A DNA stretch of 64,000 bases from Canibacter zhoujuaniae (GTDB taxonomy: Bacteria > Actinomycetota > Actinomycetes > Actinomycetales > Microbacteriaceae): the NCBI RefSeq assembly GCF_011752015.1, contig NZ_JAAIKA010000001.1:496001-560000 (forward strand), in the 5' to 3' direction. Below are positions 19,360-28,866 of the stretch, piece by piece. Numbering within the stretch: position 1 is the stretch's first letter; each line of letters starts with the position of its first letter. Made by a program: the position numbers and the translations under genes. The notes beneath the pieces were generated by a model. That model worked only from the letters and a program-made list of their open reading frames with translations. It searched no databases and was not told the origin of the DNA.

Positions 19360-21383
19360 TGGCCCGCTCACCCGTGTTGACAATCAAAATATTGTCAGAC
19401 TCGAAACAAGCACGCCGCGATATGGACGAAGTCGGCTCATCAGCCGATAAGCTGCGCGACGGGTTTAAAGCGGTAGAGACCGCTTCTAGGGTTGGGTTTG
19501 CCGCTTTCGGGCTCGCCGCCGGTAACGCCGTCAAAGACGCTTCAAACCTTGAACAGTCAATTGGCGGTATGAACGCTGTATTTGGTGCCCACTCTGACCA
19601 ACTAGCGAAACTCTCAAAAACTGCCTACCGTGATCTAGGACTCTCGCAACGAGAGTTCAACGAGTCAACAACGATCCTTGGTGCACAGTTAAAAAACCTC
19701 GGGTTACCAATGGATCAAGTGACCGAGCAGACAGTAAACCTAACTCGAATGGGTGCAGACCTTGCCGCAACATTCGGTGGCACAACGAGCGACGCAGTCG
19801 CCGCGTTAAGCTCGCTACTGCGTGGTGAGCGCGACCCAATCGAGCGCTACGGTGTCTCGATTAAACAAGCCGATATCGAAGCTAAAAAAGCACAGTTAGG
19901 GCTCGCAGGACTCACGGGCGAAGCCAATCGAAACGCAGAAGTGCAAGCAACACTTGCGCTGCTCACTGAACAAACGGCGAGCAGCGTCGGAATGTTCGCG
20001 TCCGAAGCTGACACCGCCGCCGGCGCTTGGCAGCGCACGCGTGCACAGTGGGAAAACGTGAGCGCTGAACTAGGTACACGCCTACTGCCCTACATTGTTA
20101 AAGGCGCTGAAGTGCTTATAAAGTTTGCTGACTGGGTGCAACGCAATGAGCAGTTGGCGTTTAATCTCGCTATCGCGTTCGGTGCGATAACCGGCGCGGT
20201 TAGCATTATTGCCCCTATCACTTCCCTAGTAACTGCACTCGGTGCAGTTGGTGGGGCGTTAGGTGTGGTTGGCACAGGCGTTTTTAATTTCTTCGGTAGG
20301 TTCGTAGGCGGCATGCTGAACGCTAAGGTAGCTGCTTCGTCTTTCTCTGGCGTAGCAGGCACATTAGGTGGCGCTGTCGCAAGTGTTGGTAAAGCAATAA
20401 AAGCTGGCGCTGTCGCAACATGGGGTTGGGTTCGTGCCGGTGCTGCTTGGCTTACTCAAGCGAGTTTGCAGCTAGCGCGTATGGCGGCACAAAAAGTTGT
20501 AACCCTGGCTCTCGCCGCCGCTAAGAATGTTGCAGCGGTCGCGCAGCGTGCTTGGAATTTAGCGATGAATGCAAACCCGATCGGGTTAATCATCACTCTG
20601 GTTGTAACTGCGGTAGGGCTGATTATCGCAAATTGGAGCAAGCTTGAACCGTATTTTACAGCCGCGTGGAACGCTATTAAGCAAGTAGCAACCGAAGTTT
20701 GGGGTTGGATAACTACACAGGCTACGACCGTTTGGAATTGGTTAAAAAATATCGGTGAGTGGATTGGCAACGCTTTCACCGCTTATTGGCGTTTTTACGG
20801 GAATATCGCGGTCGCTGCTTGGAACCTGATTAAGGGTGCAGCTACCACGGTTTGGAACTGGTTAAAAAATATCGGCAACTCGATCGGGGGTTTTTTCTCC
20901 AATGTTTGGAACCGTGTAGCCGCCGTTGCCCGCATTGGTTGGAATGTTGCAGTTAGTGGCGCACAATGGCTTTTACAGCGGGTGCAGCAGGTCGGTGCTT
21001 TTATTAGTTCGTTTCTTAGCTCTGCGTTTAATGTGATGTCTCGAAGTGCTACCGCTGCTATCTCAGGTGTGATTAGTTGGGTTCAGTCCTTGTTTAGCTG
21101 GTTGCAGTCGGCGGCGAACTTCATCGGCAATATTGGCTCGAGCGTTCGCGGTCTGCTCGGGTTTAGTGCAGGTTTACAGTATGCGCCGGCGTTCGTGACT
21201 GCTGCGCCTGCGTTAGCGCCTAGCGCTGGGCCAATCAAACTACCGGCGAAACAAGCAGCGACCGTTACAAACAACATCACAGTAAATCTGCCTAATTATC
21301 TTGGCGATAAGCGAGAAATTGTTGAAGTTTTACGTTACGAGCTAGAAAAACTCAACCGAAATAGAAGCGGGTTAATAGCATAA
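19359..21383 (+). CDS. Tape measure protein
   Basis: The 674-residue protein sets tail length. It has a helical N-terminal part (EVGSSADKLRDGFKAVE), the conserved phage tape measure block with LGAQLKNLGLP and LSSLLRGERDPIERYGVSIKQADI, hydrophobic segments in the middle (FNLAIAFGAITGAVSIIAPI and others) and several Trp-rich repeats (TTVWNWLKNIG occurs twice, near residues 450 and 492). It overlaps the frameshift product stop and the next gene by single bases. Its modest length predicts a short siphovirus tail. Confidence 0.93.
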   Translation: MARSPVLTIKILSDSKQARRDMDEVGSSADKLRDGFKAVETASRVGFAAFGLAAGNAVKDASNLEQSIGGMNAVFGAHSDQLAKLSKTAYRDLGLSQREFNESTTILGAQLKNLGLPMDQVTEQTVNLTRMGADLAATFGGTTSDAVAALSSLLRGERDPIERYGVSIKQADIEAKKAQLGLAGLTGEANRNAEVQATLALLTEQTASSVGMFASEADTAAGAWQRTRAQWENVSAELGTRLLPYIVKGAEVLIKFADWVQRNEQLAFNLAIAFGAITGAVSIIAPITSLVTALGAVGGALGVVGTGVFNFFGRFVGGMLNAKVAASSFSGVAGTLGGAVASVGKAIKAGAVATWGWVRAGAAWLTQASLQLARMAAQKVVTLALAAAKNVAAVAQRAWNLAMNANPIGLIITLVVTAVGLIIANWSKLEPYFTAAWNAIKQVATEVWGWITTQATTVWNWLKNIGEWIGNAFTAYWRFYGNIAVAAWNLIKGAATTVWNWLKNIGNSIGGFFSNVWNRVAAVARIGWNVAVSGAQWLLQRVQQVGAFISSFLSSAFNVMSRSATAAISGVISWVQSLFSWLQSAANFIGNIGSSVRGLLGFSAGLQYAPAFVTAAPALAPSAGPIKLPAKQAATVTNNITVNLPNYLGDKREIVEVLRYELEKLNRNRSGLIA

Positions 21384-22849
21384 TGAGCGATTTAGATAAC
21401 AGGTTAAAGCCGATAATTGCGATTAACGACATTGACCTAGACGTAAACGACCTTGACGGCGATATCTTGCCGGTTCGTGAACTGTCTATTAAATGGGGTG
21501 CAAATGACTGGTTCGAAGACTATGAGCCAGCAATTCTTAAATTAAACCTGCTCGAGACAAACGGTATCTGGCAAGACTGGGCAGGAACGGAAAAAGCGAA
21601 CATAACCGTGAGAGTCAACCCCACACCAGATAGCGAACTATATATATTTCGCGGTCAGGTAACACAGGTTGAAGCGTCTCCGCTAAAAATAACCCGCAAC
21701 AATCACCAAGAAACGGTGTGGGAGGTGCAGATCGAAGCCACTGACCCGCTAGGGGCAATGGCACGCGACCGCCGGCGCGGCTACGTTTACCCCCTTTTAG
21801 GAAACGGAAAACCTGAGGGCTATCACTGGGCTGGCGGAACCAATAAAGACCGTCGCAAGGCTCTAGATGAACGTTGCCCCGTGCCTATTATGTGGCAAAA
21901 AATGATGTTAGACGAAAACGACGATTTGCGAGATACCGGCGTTCTTGCGGTTGGAACTTGCGCAGGGTACGAACATACTCAAACCGTTTCAGCTTTAACA
22001 GTTTTGCGTAATACTGCGCGCATGATTCATCTACTAGCGCGCCCTGCCTATGATCCTGTAAACCATCGCGTGATTTTCTTCCGCCCGTCTGGTAGCGGAA
22101 GATACAGCAGGAATTGGAAGAATTACCCAGCAGGCGAAAAAACGCACGTAGCAGGTAGTGATATTAGAGTTCTGTCAGGAACTGCTTGTATTGGTAAACC
22201 TGTGCTGTCTCTGTCTCCGACTAATCAAGTAAACAGGTTAGAAATTGAAGTGCGCGGCGAGGGTGCGGAACTTGTTGAAAGGCGACCGGGCGCACCTAGG
22301 GAAAAGGTATGGCGTTCAGCTTCGGAAAACTATGTATTAACAGCGTTCGGCGCAGATAAAAACGAATCACAAAGCACGCTACAGATCACAACTGATTATT
22401 CTTTAGGCTGGCATTTTGGTGAATATCTAGAACAGCTGCAAGGGCAAGGGGCCCTGCGTGTCCTGTTGCGTAACTTGCAAGGGCGACGAGTCCCGCAACC
22501 GTTCACGGTGAAGCTTAAAACAAACGCAGACGTAGAGAAAATAGGCGCAGATCTGGCTTTTAGATTTTTAACCCCGTTTATTCACTTACGCACAAACGGT
22601 CTCACCCAGCAACCGTATTTCATTAACGAAAGCCTATTGAACTATCGCGGCGTAACGGATATTTTCGCGATCTGTGGCGGGGAAATCAGGTTTACAAACA
22701 GCAGCGGCTGGCTTGTAACACCGACCCCAACGGCTACCCCTCAATATTTGGAGTCGGCAAACGCTTATTTACGTGATCTAGAAAGCAGCACTGCGATTAA
22801 AGATATTGACAACAGTGAAACAATCACTGATTGGGAAAGGCTCGGATAA
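21383..22849 (+). CDS. Minor tail protein (distal tail/baseplate type)
   Basis: The 488-residue protein follows the tape measure with a 1-bp overlap, the place of distal tail or tail-tip proteins. It contains strand-rich sequence (LYIFRGQVTQVEASPLKI, TVWEVQIEATDPLGAMARDRR) like phage minor tail proteins of actinophages. The role is inferred from order. Confidence 0.7.
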   Translation: MSDLDNRLKPIIAINDIDLDVNDLDGDILPVRELSIKWGANDWFEDYEPAILKLNLLETNGIWQDWAGTEKANITVRVNPTPDSELYIFRGQVTQVEASPLKITRNNHQETVWEVQIEATDPLGAMARDRRRGYVYPLLGNGKPEGYHWAGGTNKDRRKALDERCPVPIMWQKMMLDENDDLRDTGVLAVGTCAGYEHTQTVSALTVLRNTARMIHLLARPAYDPVNHRVIFFRPSGSGRYSRNWKNYPAGEKTHVAGSDIRVLSGTACIGKPVLSLSPTNQVNRLEIEVRGEGAELVERRPGAPREKVWRSASENYVLTAFGADKNESQSTLQITTDYSLGWHFGEYLEQLQGQGALRVLLRNLQGRRVPQPFTVKLKTNADVEKIGADLAFRFLTPFIHLRTNGLTQQPYFINESLLNYRGVTDIFAICGGEIRFTNSSGWLVTPTPTATPQYLESANAYLRDLESSTAIKDIDNSETITDWERLG

Positions 22850-22851
22850 AA

Positions 22852-23448
22852 ATGACGCACATAACCCCTAAATTCAAAATCAAAAGCCCCTCACCTGATA
22901 CGCAAATTCGCAACCTTGGAAGTGAACTTAGAGACTTAGCTGATACCGTCGAATCCGCTTTGCTCGAGTTTGACTATAGCGGGCAAGAACCTAACCGGCT
23001 AGTGCAGCGGGTGCGCGCTATCGAGGAAGCGGACAACAAAAGCCGTGGAGCCTACAGAAGTGGAACGCTAGAAGACCGCGACGCATGGAAAGACGCACAG
23101 CCCGGCGCATACTGGCAGGACTCCGCAGCGGACGGCAAACTGTATCGCCGTACGCAACGCAACACTTGGACACAAGCCGCCGGCGTGCATAGCGAGCCCG
23201 GCGGAAGCTGGGCAATCTCCACCGCTGTCGGTGCTGGGCGCACGGTGACAGTCACGCTGCCCTGTGTGCTCGCCGCAAACGAAAGCCTAATAATCACTAC
23301 TTCAGCCCAAGGCTCAGGATTCGGTTACGTTGGGTTGCACGATATTCGAAGAACCGCAACAAACACGATCGTAACCGTAAGACATGTGCAGTTTTTTGCC
23401 GCAACGCAAAACGGCTTTTCGTTCGTGTGGCAGATAACAACTATCTAG
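22852..23448 (+). CDS. Tail-tip or minor tail protein (putative)
   Basis: From ATG 22852 the product is about 198 residues. It has a helical start, a central DRDAWKDAQPGAYWQDSAADGKLYRR segment and a beta-rich C-terminal part (TVTLPCVLAANESLIITTS), suggesting a small receptor-binding or tail-tip domain. It lies between the minor tail protein and the endolysin. Confidence 0.55.
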   Translation: MTHITPKFKIKSPSPDTQIRNLGSELRDLADTVESALLEFDYSGQEPNRLVQRVRAIEEADNKSRGAYRSGTLEDRDAWKDAQPGAYWQDSAADGKLYRRTQRNTWTQAAGVHSEPGGSWAISTAVGAGRTVTVTLPCVLAANESLIITTSAQGSGFGYVGLHDIRRTATNTIVTVRHVQFFAATQNGFSFVWQITTI

Positions 23449-23460
23449 GAAATCTAAAAA

Positions 23461-24257
23461 TGGTCATCAGTAAACACGCGGCGGGAACAGTCCCGCACCA
23501 CAACAAAATTAACTACCGCGGCGCGGCAAAAATTCAATACGTCATAGTCCATCACTGGGCGGGCACGCACGGCGGCGATAGCCGTCTACTCAATCCACAC
23601 GAGCAGGTTAGCGCTAACTATATCGTCTACTCAGACGGTCGAATAATCCAACAAGTGCCGGAAGAATACCGGGCGTGGACGAGCGGGCACTCGATTGATT
23701 TCCAAGCAATCACAATCGAGACGCAGAACAGCGCGACCGGCGGCGTATGGCCAGTAACCGACGCAGCACAGCGCGCCCTCGAGAAACTTATCGGTGACAT
23801 CGGCGCACGCTATTGGGCGGGCAGGGTTGAACGCTGGCGTGTGCGCGGCCATCGTGAATTCGCGGCAACTGCTTGCCCTGGTGAGTTCCTTTGGGCACGT
23901 CTCGGCGCTATCGCGGACGCTGCGAACAAACTCGCTGGCGGCACGCCGTTACCAAAACCGAAACCAGTGCATAAGCTCACCCTGCAGCAGGTCGCGCAGC
24001 AAGTGATTCGCGGTAATTGGGGCAACGGTGCAGACCGAGTAAGCAGGTTACGTACAGCAGGTTACGACCCCGCAAAAGTGCAAGCCGAAGTAAATAGACA
24101 ATTAGGAACCGGAACAGCACCAAAACCGGATATCGCGAAAATCGCGCGCGAGGTAATCGCCGGTAAATATGGCAACGGTGAGGAACGCCGGCGACGACTC
24201 GGCGGGCTTTATCCACTCGTACAAGCTGAAGTTAATAGACAATTGGGATTGCGTTAA
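23461..24257 (+). CDS. Endolysin: N-acetylmuramoyl-L-alanine amidase with two CW_7 repeats
   Basis: The lysin cuts the bond between muramic acid and the stem peptide. The N-terminal PGRP/Amidase_2 domain shows zinc ligands and context in YVIVHHWAGTHG, ITIETQNSATGG and RGHREFAATACPG. Two C-terminal repeats (VAQQVIRGNWGNGADRVSRL and IAREVIAGKYGNGEERRRRL, each ending VQAEVNRQLG) match the Cpl-7 cell-wall binding type. ATG 23461 with AGGAAA upstream is preferred over an earlier GTG at 23427. It is followed at once by the membrane proteins of the lysis cassette. Confidence 0.93.
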
Positions 24258-24562
24258 TGATTGTTGGAGAGTTTTTTACAGTCGCAGCCGCAATTGTCAC
24301 GTTCTTTGGTGTGCTTGTTACAGCTGCGTTCACATATCTTCAACATCAGCAAGGCCGATTATTTGAACGAATTGAAAGGCTCGAGGAACGCAACAACGAG
24401 CTAGAACGCAATAACGACGAACTAGAACGTGATGTGCGCGCGCTCTGGCTCTATAACAGCGACCTATTAAACGCTTGTCTAAAGCACAACATAGAACCGC
24501 CGCTGCCCTCACCACGAGTACAACGCTTATTCAACACACAGCGAGAAATCGATGAACGGTAA
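24257..24562 (+). CDS. Membrane-anchored coiled-coil lysis-cassette protein
   Basis: This 101-residue protein has one N-terminal membrane segment (about residues 5-29) and then a long charged coiled coil (RLEERNNELERNNDELERDV). It starts on the last base of the endolysin stop and overlaps the next gene. A holin, antiholin or spanin-like role is possible; the sequence only shows an anchored coiled coil. Confidence 0.65.
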   Translation: MIVGEFFTVAAAIVTFFGVLVTAAFTYLQHQQGRLFERIERLEERNNELERNNDELERDVRALWLYNSDLLNACLKHNIEPPLPSPRVQRLFNTQREIDER

Positions 24563-24782
24563 AAAGAAATTTTTGACTTACAAGCGCCGCCAACTAATCT
24601 ACAGACTGTCGATAGCCCTAACCGCGCTACTTGTCATATATGGTGTGCTTACCGAAGAACAAGCGGCAGCGTGGATAGGGCTAGTTGCGGTAGGGCTTGG
24701 TGTGCCCGGGCTCGCGCTTTCAAACATGAGCCCGGACGACGACGACACACAGCGTTTAAAGTCGAGCGCCCGCGACAGCTAA
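24552..24782 (+). CDS. Holin (putative)
   Basis: The 76-residue protein has two hydrophobic helices (about residues 18-32 and 38-56), a basic start and an acidic C-terminal tail (SPDDDDTQ), the usual make-up of small phage holins. It ends convergently with the integrase gene, overlapping it by 27 bp. Confidence 0.75.
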   Translation: MNGKKKFLTYKRRQLIYRLSIALTALLVIYGVLTEEQAAAWIGLVAVGLGVPGLALSNMSPDDDDTQRLKSSARDS

Positions 24783-25580
24783 ACGCAACTGATTGTTATC
24801 TGCTGGTGTGTAAATCTGTGTTGTAGCTACGCTTGCGTGTCCTAAGAGTTCTTGCACCGCGCGGATATCGTGAGAAGTAGCGCGATAGAACTGGCCAGCT
24901 GCGCGGTGTCTAAGCATGTGCGCGGTGACACCGTCCGGTAGGGCACGGCTGATGAGCTTAGAAACGTGCGCGCCGCTTAGGTGCCCGTCAATCTTGCCGG
25001 TGAAGAGCCAGCCGTTAGCATGCTGAATGACTTTAGCTATATCGTTTGAGCATGGCACGCGGCGTATCTTGCCGCCCTTACCGTGAACTATCAGAGTATA
25101 GCCGAGCAAGTCATTTTCAATGTCTTTGCTATGTATGCGAGCTATTTCGCAGCTTCTTAGCCCAAGCTCTGCACCAAGTCTTATCATCAGACGCACCCGC
25201 GCAGGGGCAGCTTTCAACGCAGCATAAATCGCGACTTCCCCGGCGGGTCTGGGCTTGCCGGGCGCTATTTTGACGCGCGGTAGTTGCTCCGCCGGGTTGG
25301 TTGTAATCATTCCGTGTTCGAAAGCGTATCGGTAAAACGTTTTTATCGCAGTAGATGCGCTGCGTCGTGTGGCCGCGCTCCATCCCGGGCGGCTCAGGTA
25401 TTCGACTATTTCGTTATATGTAACAGTAAGCGGGTTAGCGATATCAGCGGTGTGCCAAAAGCGCCGAAGTTGATGGTTGCGAAGCTTAATTGTGTCGGCA
25501 GAGTATCCGCTCGCGGCCTGTGATGTGTGCCACGGTTCTAGAGCGTAACGCCATTGTGTTAGGTAAGGAAGTGTGTACAT
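24756..25580 (-). CDS. int: Tyrosine integrase
   Basis: The 274-residue recombinase has the core-binding N-terminal half and the catalytic residues: Arg142 in GLRSCEIARI, Lys168 in VHGKGG, the HxxR pair His221/Arg224 in AHMLRHRAAG, His248 in LLGHAS and the nucleophile Tyr257 in TQIYT. It lacks a separate arm-binding domain and is short, like integrases of small actinophages. It reads toward the prophage interior from attR. In the free circle it lies just downstream of the repressor, and its ATG has no clear Shine-Dalgarno, which would fit coupling to repressor translation in the attP form. Confidence 0.95.
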   Translation of the reverse strand: MYTLPYLTQWRYALEPWHTSQAASGYSADTIKLRNHQLRRFWHTADIANPLTVTYNEIVEYLSRPGWSAATRRSASTAIKTFYRYAFEHGMITTNPAEQLPRVKIAPGKPRPAGEVAIYAALKAAPARVRLMIRLGAELGLRSCEIARIHSKDIENDLLGYTLIVHGKGGKIRRVPCSNDIAKVIQHANGWLFTGKIDGHLSGAHVSKLISRALPDGVTAHMLRHRAAGQFYRATSHDIRAVQELLGHASVATTQIYTPADNNQLRLAVAGARL

Positions 25581-25598
25581 GCTCGAAAGATATAGGGG

Positions 25599-25670
25599 CT
25601 AGCAGCGGCGCGGCAATTTACCGATATGTGGCGCAAAAATAAACGGTATCGAGGATAGTTTGAGTCGGTA
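25599..25670 (-). other. Viral-form C-terminal extension of the repressor (read only in attP)
   Basis: When attL and attR are recombined to attP, the repressor frame enters here. The codon that is TAA in the lysogen becomes TAC (bases 25670-25668), and translation continues for 23 codons, YRLKLSSIPFIFAPH then IGKLPRRC, to TAG at 25601-25599. The integrase ATG follows 18 nt later. In the prophage this stretch has no promoter or start of its own. The hydrophobic extension does not end in the LAA-type tag that the host tmRNA adds. Confidence 0.8.
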
Positions 25671-25711
25671 ATCAGTGGGTTCCGGGTTCAAGTCCCGGGG
25701 GGTGTACGAAA
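25669..25711 (+). repeat. attR core (43 bp)
   Basis: This is the second copy of the attachment core, identical to 10667-10709. It carries the tRNA 3' half without the 5' half, so it is not a functional tRNA gene. Confidence 0.95.
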
Positions 25712-25745
25712 AACCCTGGAAAATCATTGATTTTCCAGGGTTTTT
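25709..25745 (+). terminator. Original tRNA-Lys terminator, stranded beyond attR
   Basis: A perfect 17-bp stem (25709-25725 with 25729-25745) with a 3-nt loop ends in five T. It directly follows the attR core, so before integration it terminated the tRNA transcript. Confidence 0.9.
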
Positions 25746-25809
25746 ACTTTCTCTACTCGATAGTCCCTATACTAATTTCTGCAGCACCCGCTTTCACGAA
25801 AGGCCGAAG

Positions 25810-26628
25810 ATGTCTAGCTCTGCAACCACAGCCGATTTAGAGTTCGCGCTCTCACTCGCTTCTCTCGCTGACAGTATCGCACTCCCCCGCTTCCAAGCTG
25901 CAGACCTACAAGTCAGCACCAAACCTGACCGCACCTACGTCACAGATGCCGACAAAGCGGTGGAAGAGGCACTGCGCGCAAAAATTCTTGCGGATCGCCC
26001 GAACGACCAATTTTTTGGTGAAGAAACCGGTGCGGGAAACAGCCCTGCTCACACCGACCCTGAAGCCAACAGCACGAGCACTCGAAAATGGATTCTTGAC
26101 CCAATCGACGGCACAAATAACTTCTTACGCGGCATCTTTAACTGGGCAACGCTGCTCGCCTTAGAGGTCGATGGCAAACCGGAGCTCGGGGTTGTGTCTA
26201 TGCCCGCTCTGAATACTCGCTGGTGGGCGTTAAAGGGGCACGGTGCGTTTAAACAGGTTGGCACCAATCCGCCACAGCGGCTGTCTGTGAGCGGGGTCGC
26301 TGATTTGGCAGACGCATCTCTCAGTTTTCAAAGCATCCAACAGTGGGAAGAGGCTGGCAAACTGGATGCGCTATTAAACTTGCGCCGCGCAGTGTGGCGT
26401 GATCGCGCTTACGGTGACGCATACTCTTATATGGCGCTTGCCGAAGGTCTGCTCGATATCGTCGGTGAGTTCGATATCAAATCATACGATGTTGCCGCTG
26501 TTGCAGTTGTTGTGAGCGAAGCAGGTGGCAAATTCACGGATATCGAGGGCAACGAGACCGCCTGGTCGGGTAGCGCTTTTGCAAGCAACGGCAAACTACA
26601 CGACAGGGTATTAGAGATGGTGCGTTAA
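25810..26628 (+). CDS. hisN: Histidinol-phosphatase HisN / inositol monophosphatase family
   Basis: The 272-residue Mg-dependent phosphatase has the family metal motifs GEETG (about 77), DPIDGTNNFLRGIFNWATLLAL (about 100) and the C-terminal FDIKSYDVAAVAVVVSEAGG. The FxRG-x-WATL context after the DPIDGT motif resembles actinobacterial HisN, which dephosphorylates histidinol phosphate, but inositol-phosphatase activity cannot be excluded. The start ATG 25810 has GAAAGG upstream; the frame upstream runs through the attachment site and is not real. It stands alone after the prophage. Confidence 0.88.
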   Translation: MSSSATTADLEFALSLASLADSIALPRFQAADLQVSTKPDRTYVTDADKAVEEALRAKILADRPNDQFFGEETGAGNSPAHTDPEANSTSTRKWILDPIDGTNNFLRGIFNWATLLALEVDGKPELGVVSMPALNTRWWALKGHGAFKQVGTNPPQRLSVSGVADLADASLSFQSIQQWEEAGKLDALLNLRRAVWRDRAYGDAYSYMALAEGLLDIVGEFDIKSYDVAAVAVVVSEAGGKFTDIEGNETAWSGSAFASNGKLHDRVLEMVR

Positions 26629-26673
26629 CCCTCGCTACCCGATCATCTGCGCTGCGTTACACTCCGCTCCGGT

Positions 26674-28194
26674 CTACTCGTCTGGCACCAGCACAGGGGT
26701 GTCGCGGTTTAGACTGCGGCCCTGGAAAAATGGTTTGCTTCCAGGGAAGAGAGACCACACCGCCATCAGCAGCATACCGAAGAGGATGGCTCCGATTCCT
26801 ATCACGAAGGCGCCACCAAGCCCAAGGATAACCGTCTCACTGTATCCCTCTGAGAGCATATCTAGCGCGCTCTGGATGAAAGCATAACCGAGCATCAGAC
26901 CGCCGAGAGCTGGGATAATGCCGCGCATCCACAGGTTTCGAGCACTGTCTTTCAGCGTGTCACGGTAGTACCAGACACACGCAAATGAGGTAATCGCATA
27001 GTAGAGCGCAACTGCGAGCCCCATTGAGGTGAGAGAGTCGGCCAGCACATCTTCAGAGATTGCTGAGACAAGCACATAGTAGCCGATAGCAGCAATGCCC
27101 AGAGTTAGAGTTGAAAACCACGGCGTCTTCCAGCGTGGGTGCAGCTGCGCAAATTTATCTGGCAGCGCACGATACACCGCCATCGACAGGGTGCCGCGTG
27201 CGGTGGGCAGGATCGTGGTCTGTGTTGATGACGCCGCAGACAGCATCACCGACAGCAGCAGGAACCAACCCCACGGGCCAAACAGTGCGCTACCGAGAAC
27301 GCTAAACACATCATCCAGGTGTGCAGCGTTCGTCAAGCCAAACTCGGTATCACCAAAACCGGCAAACATCATTGCGGTAACCCCGGCACCCACGTACAGC
27401 ACAATCAAGACGATGATGCACAGCATCGCAGCTCTGCCTGGAGTGGTGCGTGGGTTTTTGGTTTCTTCGTTAAGCGCGAGGCAGGTGTCCCAACCCCAGT
27501 AGATGAAGAGGACGAGCAGCACGGCCTCAATAAACCCTGAGTAGCTGTTGATTTGCGTGACATCAAACCATGCCCAGTCGAAGTCAGTTGATCCTTCGTA
27601 TGTGCCTTTCAAAGCGTGCACGAGAGCAAGCACCGCAAACAGCACCATCGCAAATATCTGGATCCCAACGAGAACCATCTGAAGCTTCTCACCGATTTGC
27701 ACACCAATAATGCTGATTCCCACCATCACAGCAATAAAAATCACAGAGGTGGTCACAACAATGGCCCGGTTGCTAGCGAATTCTTCATTACCGAGCAGAA
27801 GCCAGAAGTATTGGCCGGTAATCTCACCGACGTTCGCGAGCACCATCACCGAGGAGACGGCAACAGACCAGCCACCAAGCCAGCCGATGACCGGCCCGAA
27901 AGCTTTTGTGCCCCAAACAAAAGTGGTGCCGCAATCGGGCATCTCGCGGTTTAACTCCTGATAGGCCAATGCGGCGAAAATCATCGGGATGCTGGCGATA
28001 ATAAACACGATTGGCGCCTGTGCTCCAACCGCGATGATTACATACCCCAAAGTCGCAGCAAGTGAGTAAAGCGGCGCGGTTGAGGCGAGACCGATTATGG
28101 TTGAGCCGACCACCCCTAGAGCGCCGTTTGCTAAGCCTTTACCGAGGTTCTTACCGCCACTTTGTGCCTCAGTGCTGAGTGCAGATCTCTCCAT
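26674..28194 (-). CDS. APC-family amino acid/polyamine permease
   Basis: The 506-residue protein has about 12 to 14 membrane helices and the APC superfamily start VVGSTIIGLASTAPLYSLAAT, with ALAYQELNREMPDCGTTFVW and FIYWGWDTCLALNEETKNP. ATG 28194 has AAGGAG five bases upstream, so the 13 extra codons of the open frame are excluded. The substrate is not evident; relatives move amino acids or polyamines with protons. It is convergent with hisN, with only a 45-bp gap and no clear hairpin. Confidence 0.9.
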   Translation of the reverse strand: MERSALSTEAQSGGKNLGKGLANGALGVVGSTIIGLASTAPLYSLAATLGYVIIAVGAQAPIVFIIASIPMIFAALAYQELNREMPDCGTTFVWGTKAFGPVIGWLGGWSVAVSSVMVLANVGEITGQYFWLLLGNEEFASNRAIVVTTSVIFIAVMVGISIIGVQIGEKLQMVLVGIQIFAMVLFAVLALVHALKGTYEGSTDFDWAWFDVTQINSYSGFIEAVLLVLFIYWGWDTCLALNEETKNPRTTPGRAAMLCIIVLIVLYVGAGVTAMMFAGFGDTEFGLTNAAHLDDVFSVLGSALFGPWGWFLLLSVMLSAASSTQTTILPTARGTLSMAVYRALPDKFAQLHPRWKTPWFSTLTLGIAAIGYYVLVSAISEDVLADSLTSMGLAVALYYAITSFACVWYYRDTLKDSARNLWMRGIIPALGGLMLGYAFIQSALDMLSEGYSETVILGLGGAFVIGIGAILFGMLLMAVWSLFPGSKPFFQGRSLNRDTPVLVPDE

Positions 28195-28254
28195 GCCTGC
28201 TCCTTCGCAGTTGTGTTGTTCCGCTAAAATCATACTCTTAACGGGCAGGGATCG

Positions 28255-28866
28255 CTATTTTCGAGGGATCCTAGCCACCCACTGCTGGTGCAAACGAGCA
28301 TCTCGATCTACTTCTGGATGAAAAGAAAAGGCTGTTATATTACCGGCACGCACCCCGACAACACGCCCACCAGGTAGCTGCGCAATAGTTTCAACTCCAG
28401 GAGCAACCGACACCACCTCAGGGGCCCTAATAAAGGTAGCCGGCACCTCTAGATCGTCAACAACAAGGCTTGTCTCAAACGATTCTGTCTGCCGCCCGAA
28501 CGCATTGCGCCTGACTGTGACAGGCAGCACTCCGAGTGTTTCCTGCCCCGGAGCTTTCCCCTCGATATTCTGTGCGAGATAGATTAACCCGGCACAGGTT
28601 GCAAATACTGGTAGCCCATCAGTTATAGCGTTTTTCAAAGGCTCAGCAAGCCCGAATGAGCGCGCCAATTTATCAATCACAGTGGATTCACCGCCGGGAA
28701 TAATAATCCCGTCAAGCTCCGCAAGATCGAGGGGCCTGCGCACTCTGCGCGTTGCAATGCCGAGCTCTGTCAGCACAGCAATATGCTCCTCTACCCCACC
28801 CTGCAGTGCGAGCACACCAATCAGCAGTGTGCTCGCAGCAGTGGTGGATTCTGCGCCGGCTACCAT
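28255..28866 (-). CDS. pdxT: Pyridoxal 5'-phosphate synthase glutaminase subunit
   Basis: PdxT releases ammonia from glutamine for PdxS. The 203-residue class I amidotransferase has the oxyanion region PGGEST, the nucleophile Cys in [12 protein letters not shown] and the His/Glu pair in [10 protein letters not shown]. Its start overlaps the pdxS stop by 7 bp, so the two subunits are coupled. Confidence 0.96.
   Translation of the reverse strand: MVAGAESTTAASTLLIGVLALQGGVEEHIAVLTELGIATRRVRRPLDLAELDGIIIPGGESTVIDKLARSFGLAEPLKNAITDGLPVFATCAGLIYLAQNIEGKAPGQETLGVLPVTVRRNAFGRQTESFETSLVVDDLEVPATFIRAPEVVSVAPGVETIAQLPGGRVVGVRAGNITAFSFHPEVDRDARLHQQWVARIPRK

Noticed and set aside
25599-25670. ssrA-like degradation tag on the viral repressor form
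   Set aside because: The extension ends LPRRC, unlike the host tag ending ALAA; a degradation role is therefore not claimed from sequence.
25669-25711. Second tRNA-Lys gene at the right end
   Set aside because: Only the 3' half is present; there is no 5' acceptor strand, D arm or anticodon stem partner.
25675-25809. N-terminal extension of the HisN-like protein
   Set aside because: The extension runs through the attachment core and a terminator; the ATG at 25810 has a ribosome site and matches the family start.
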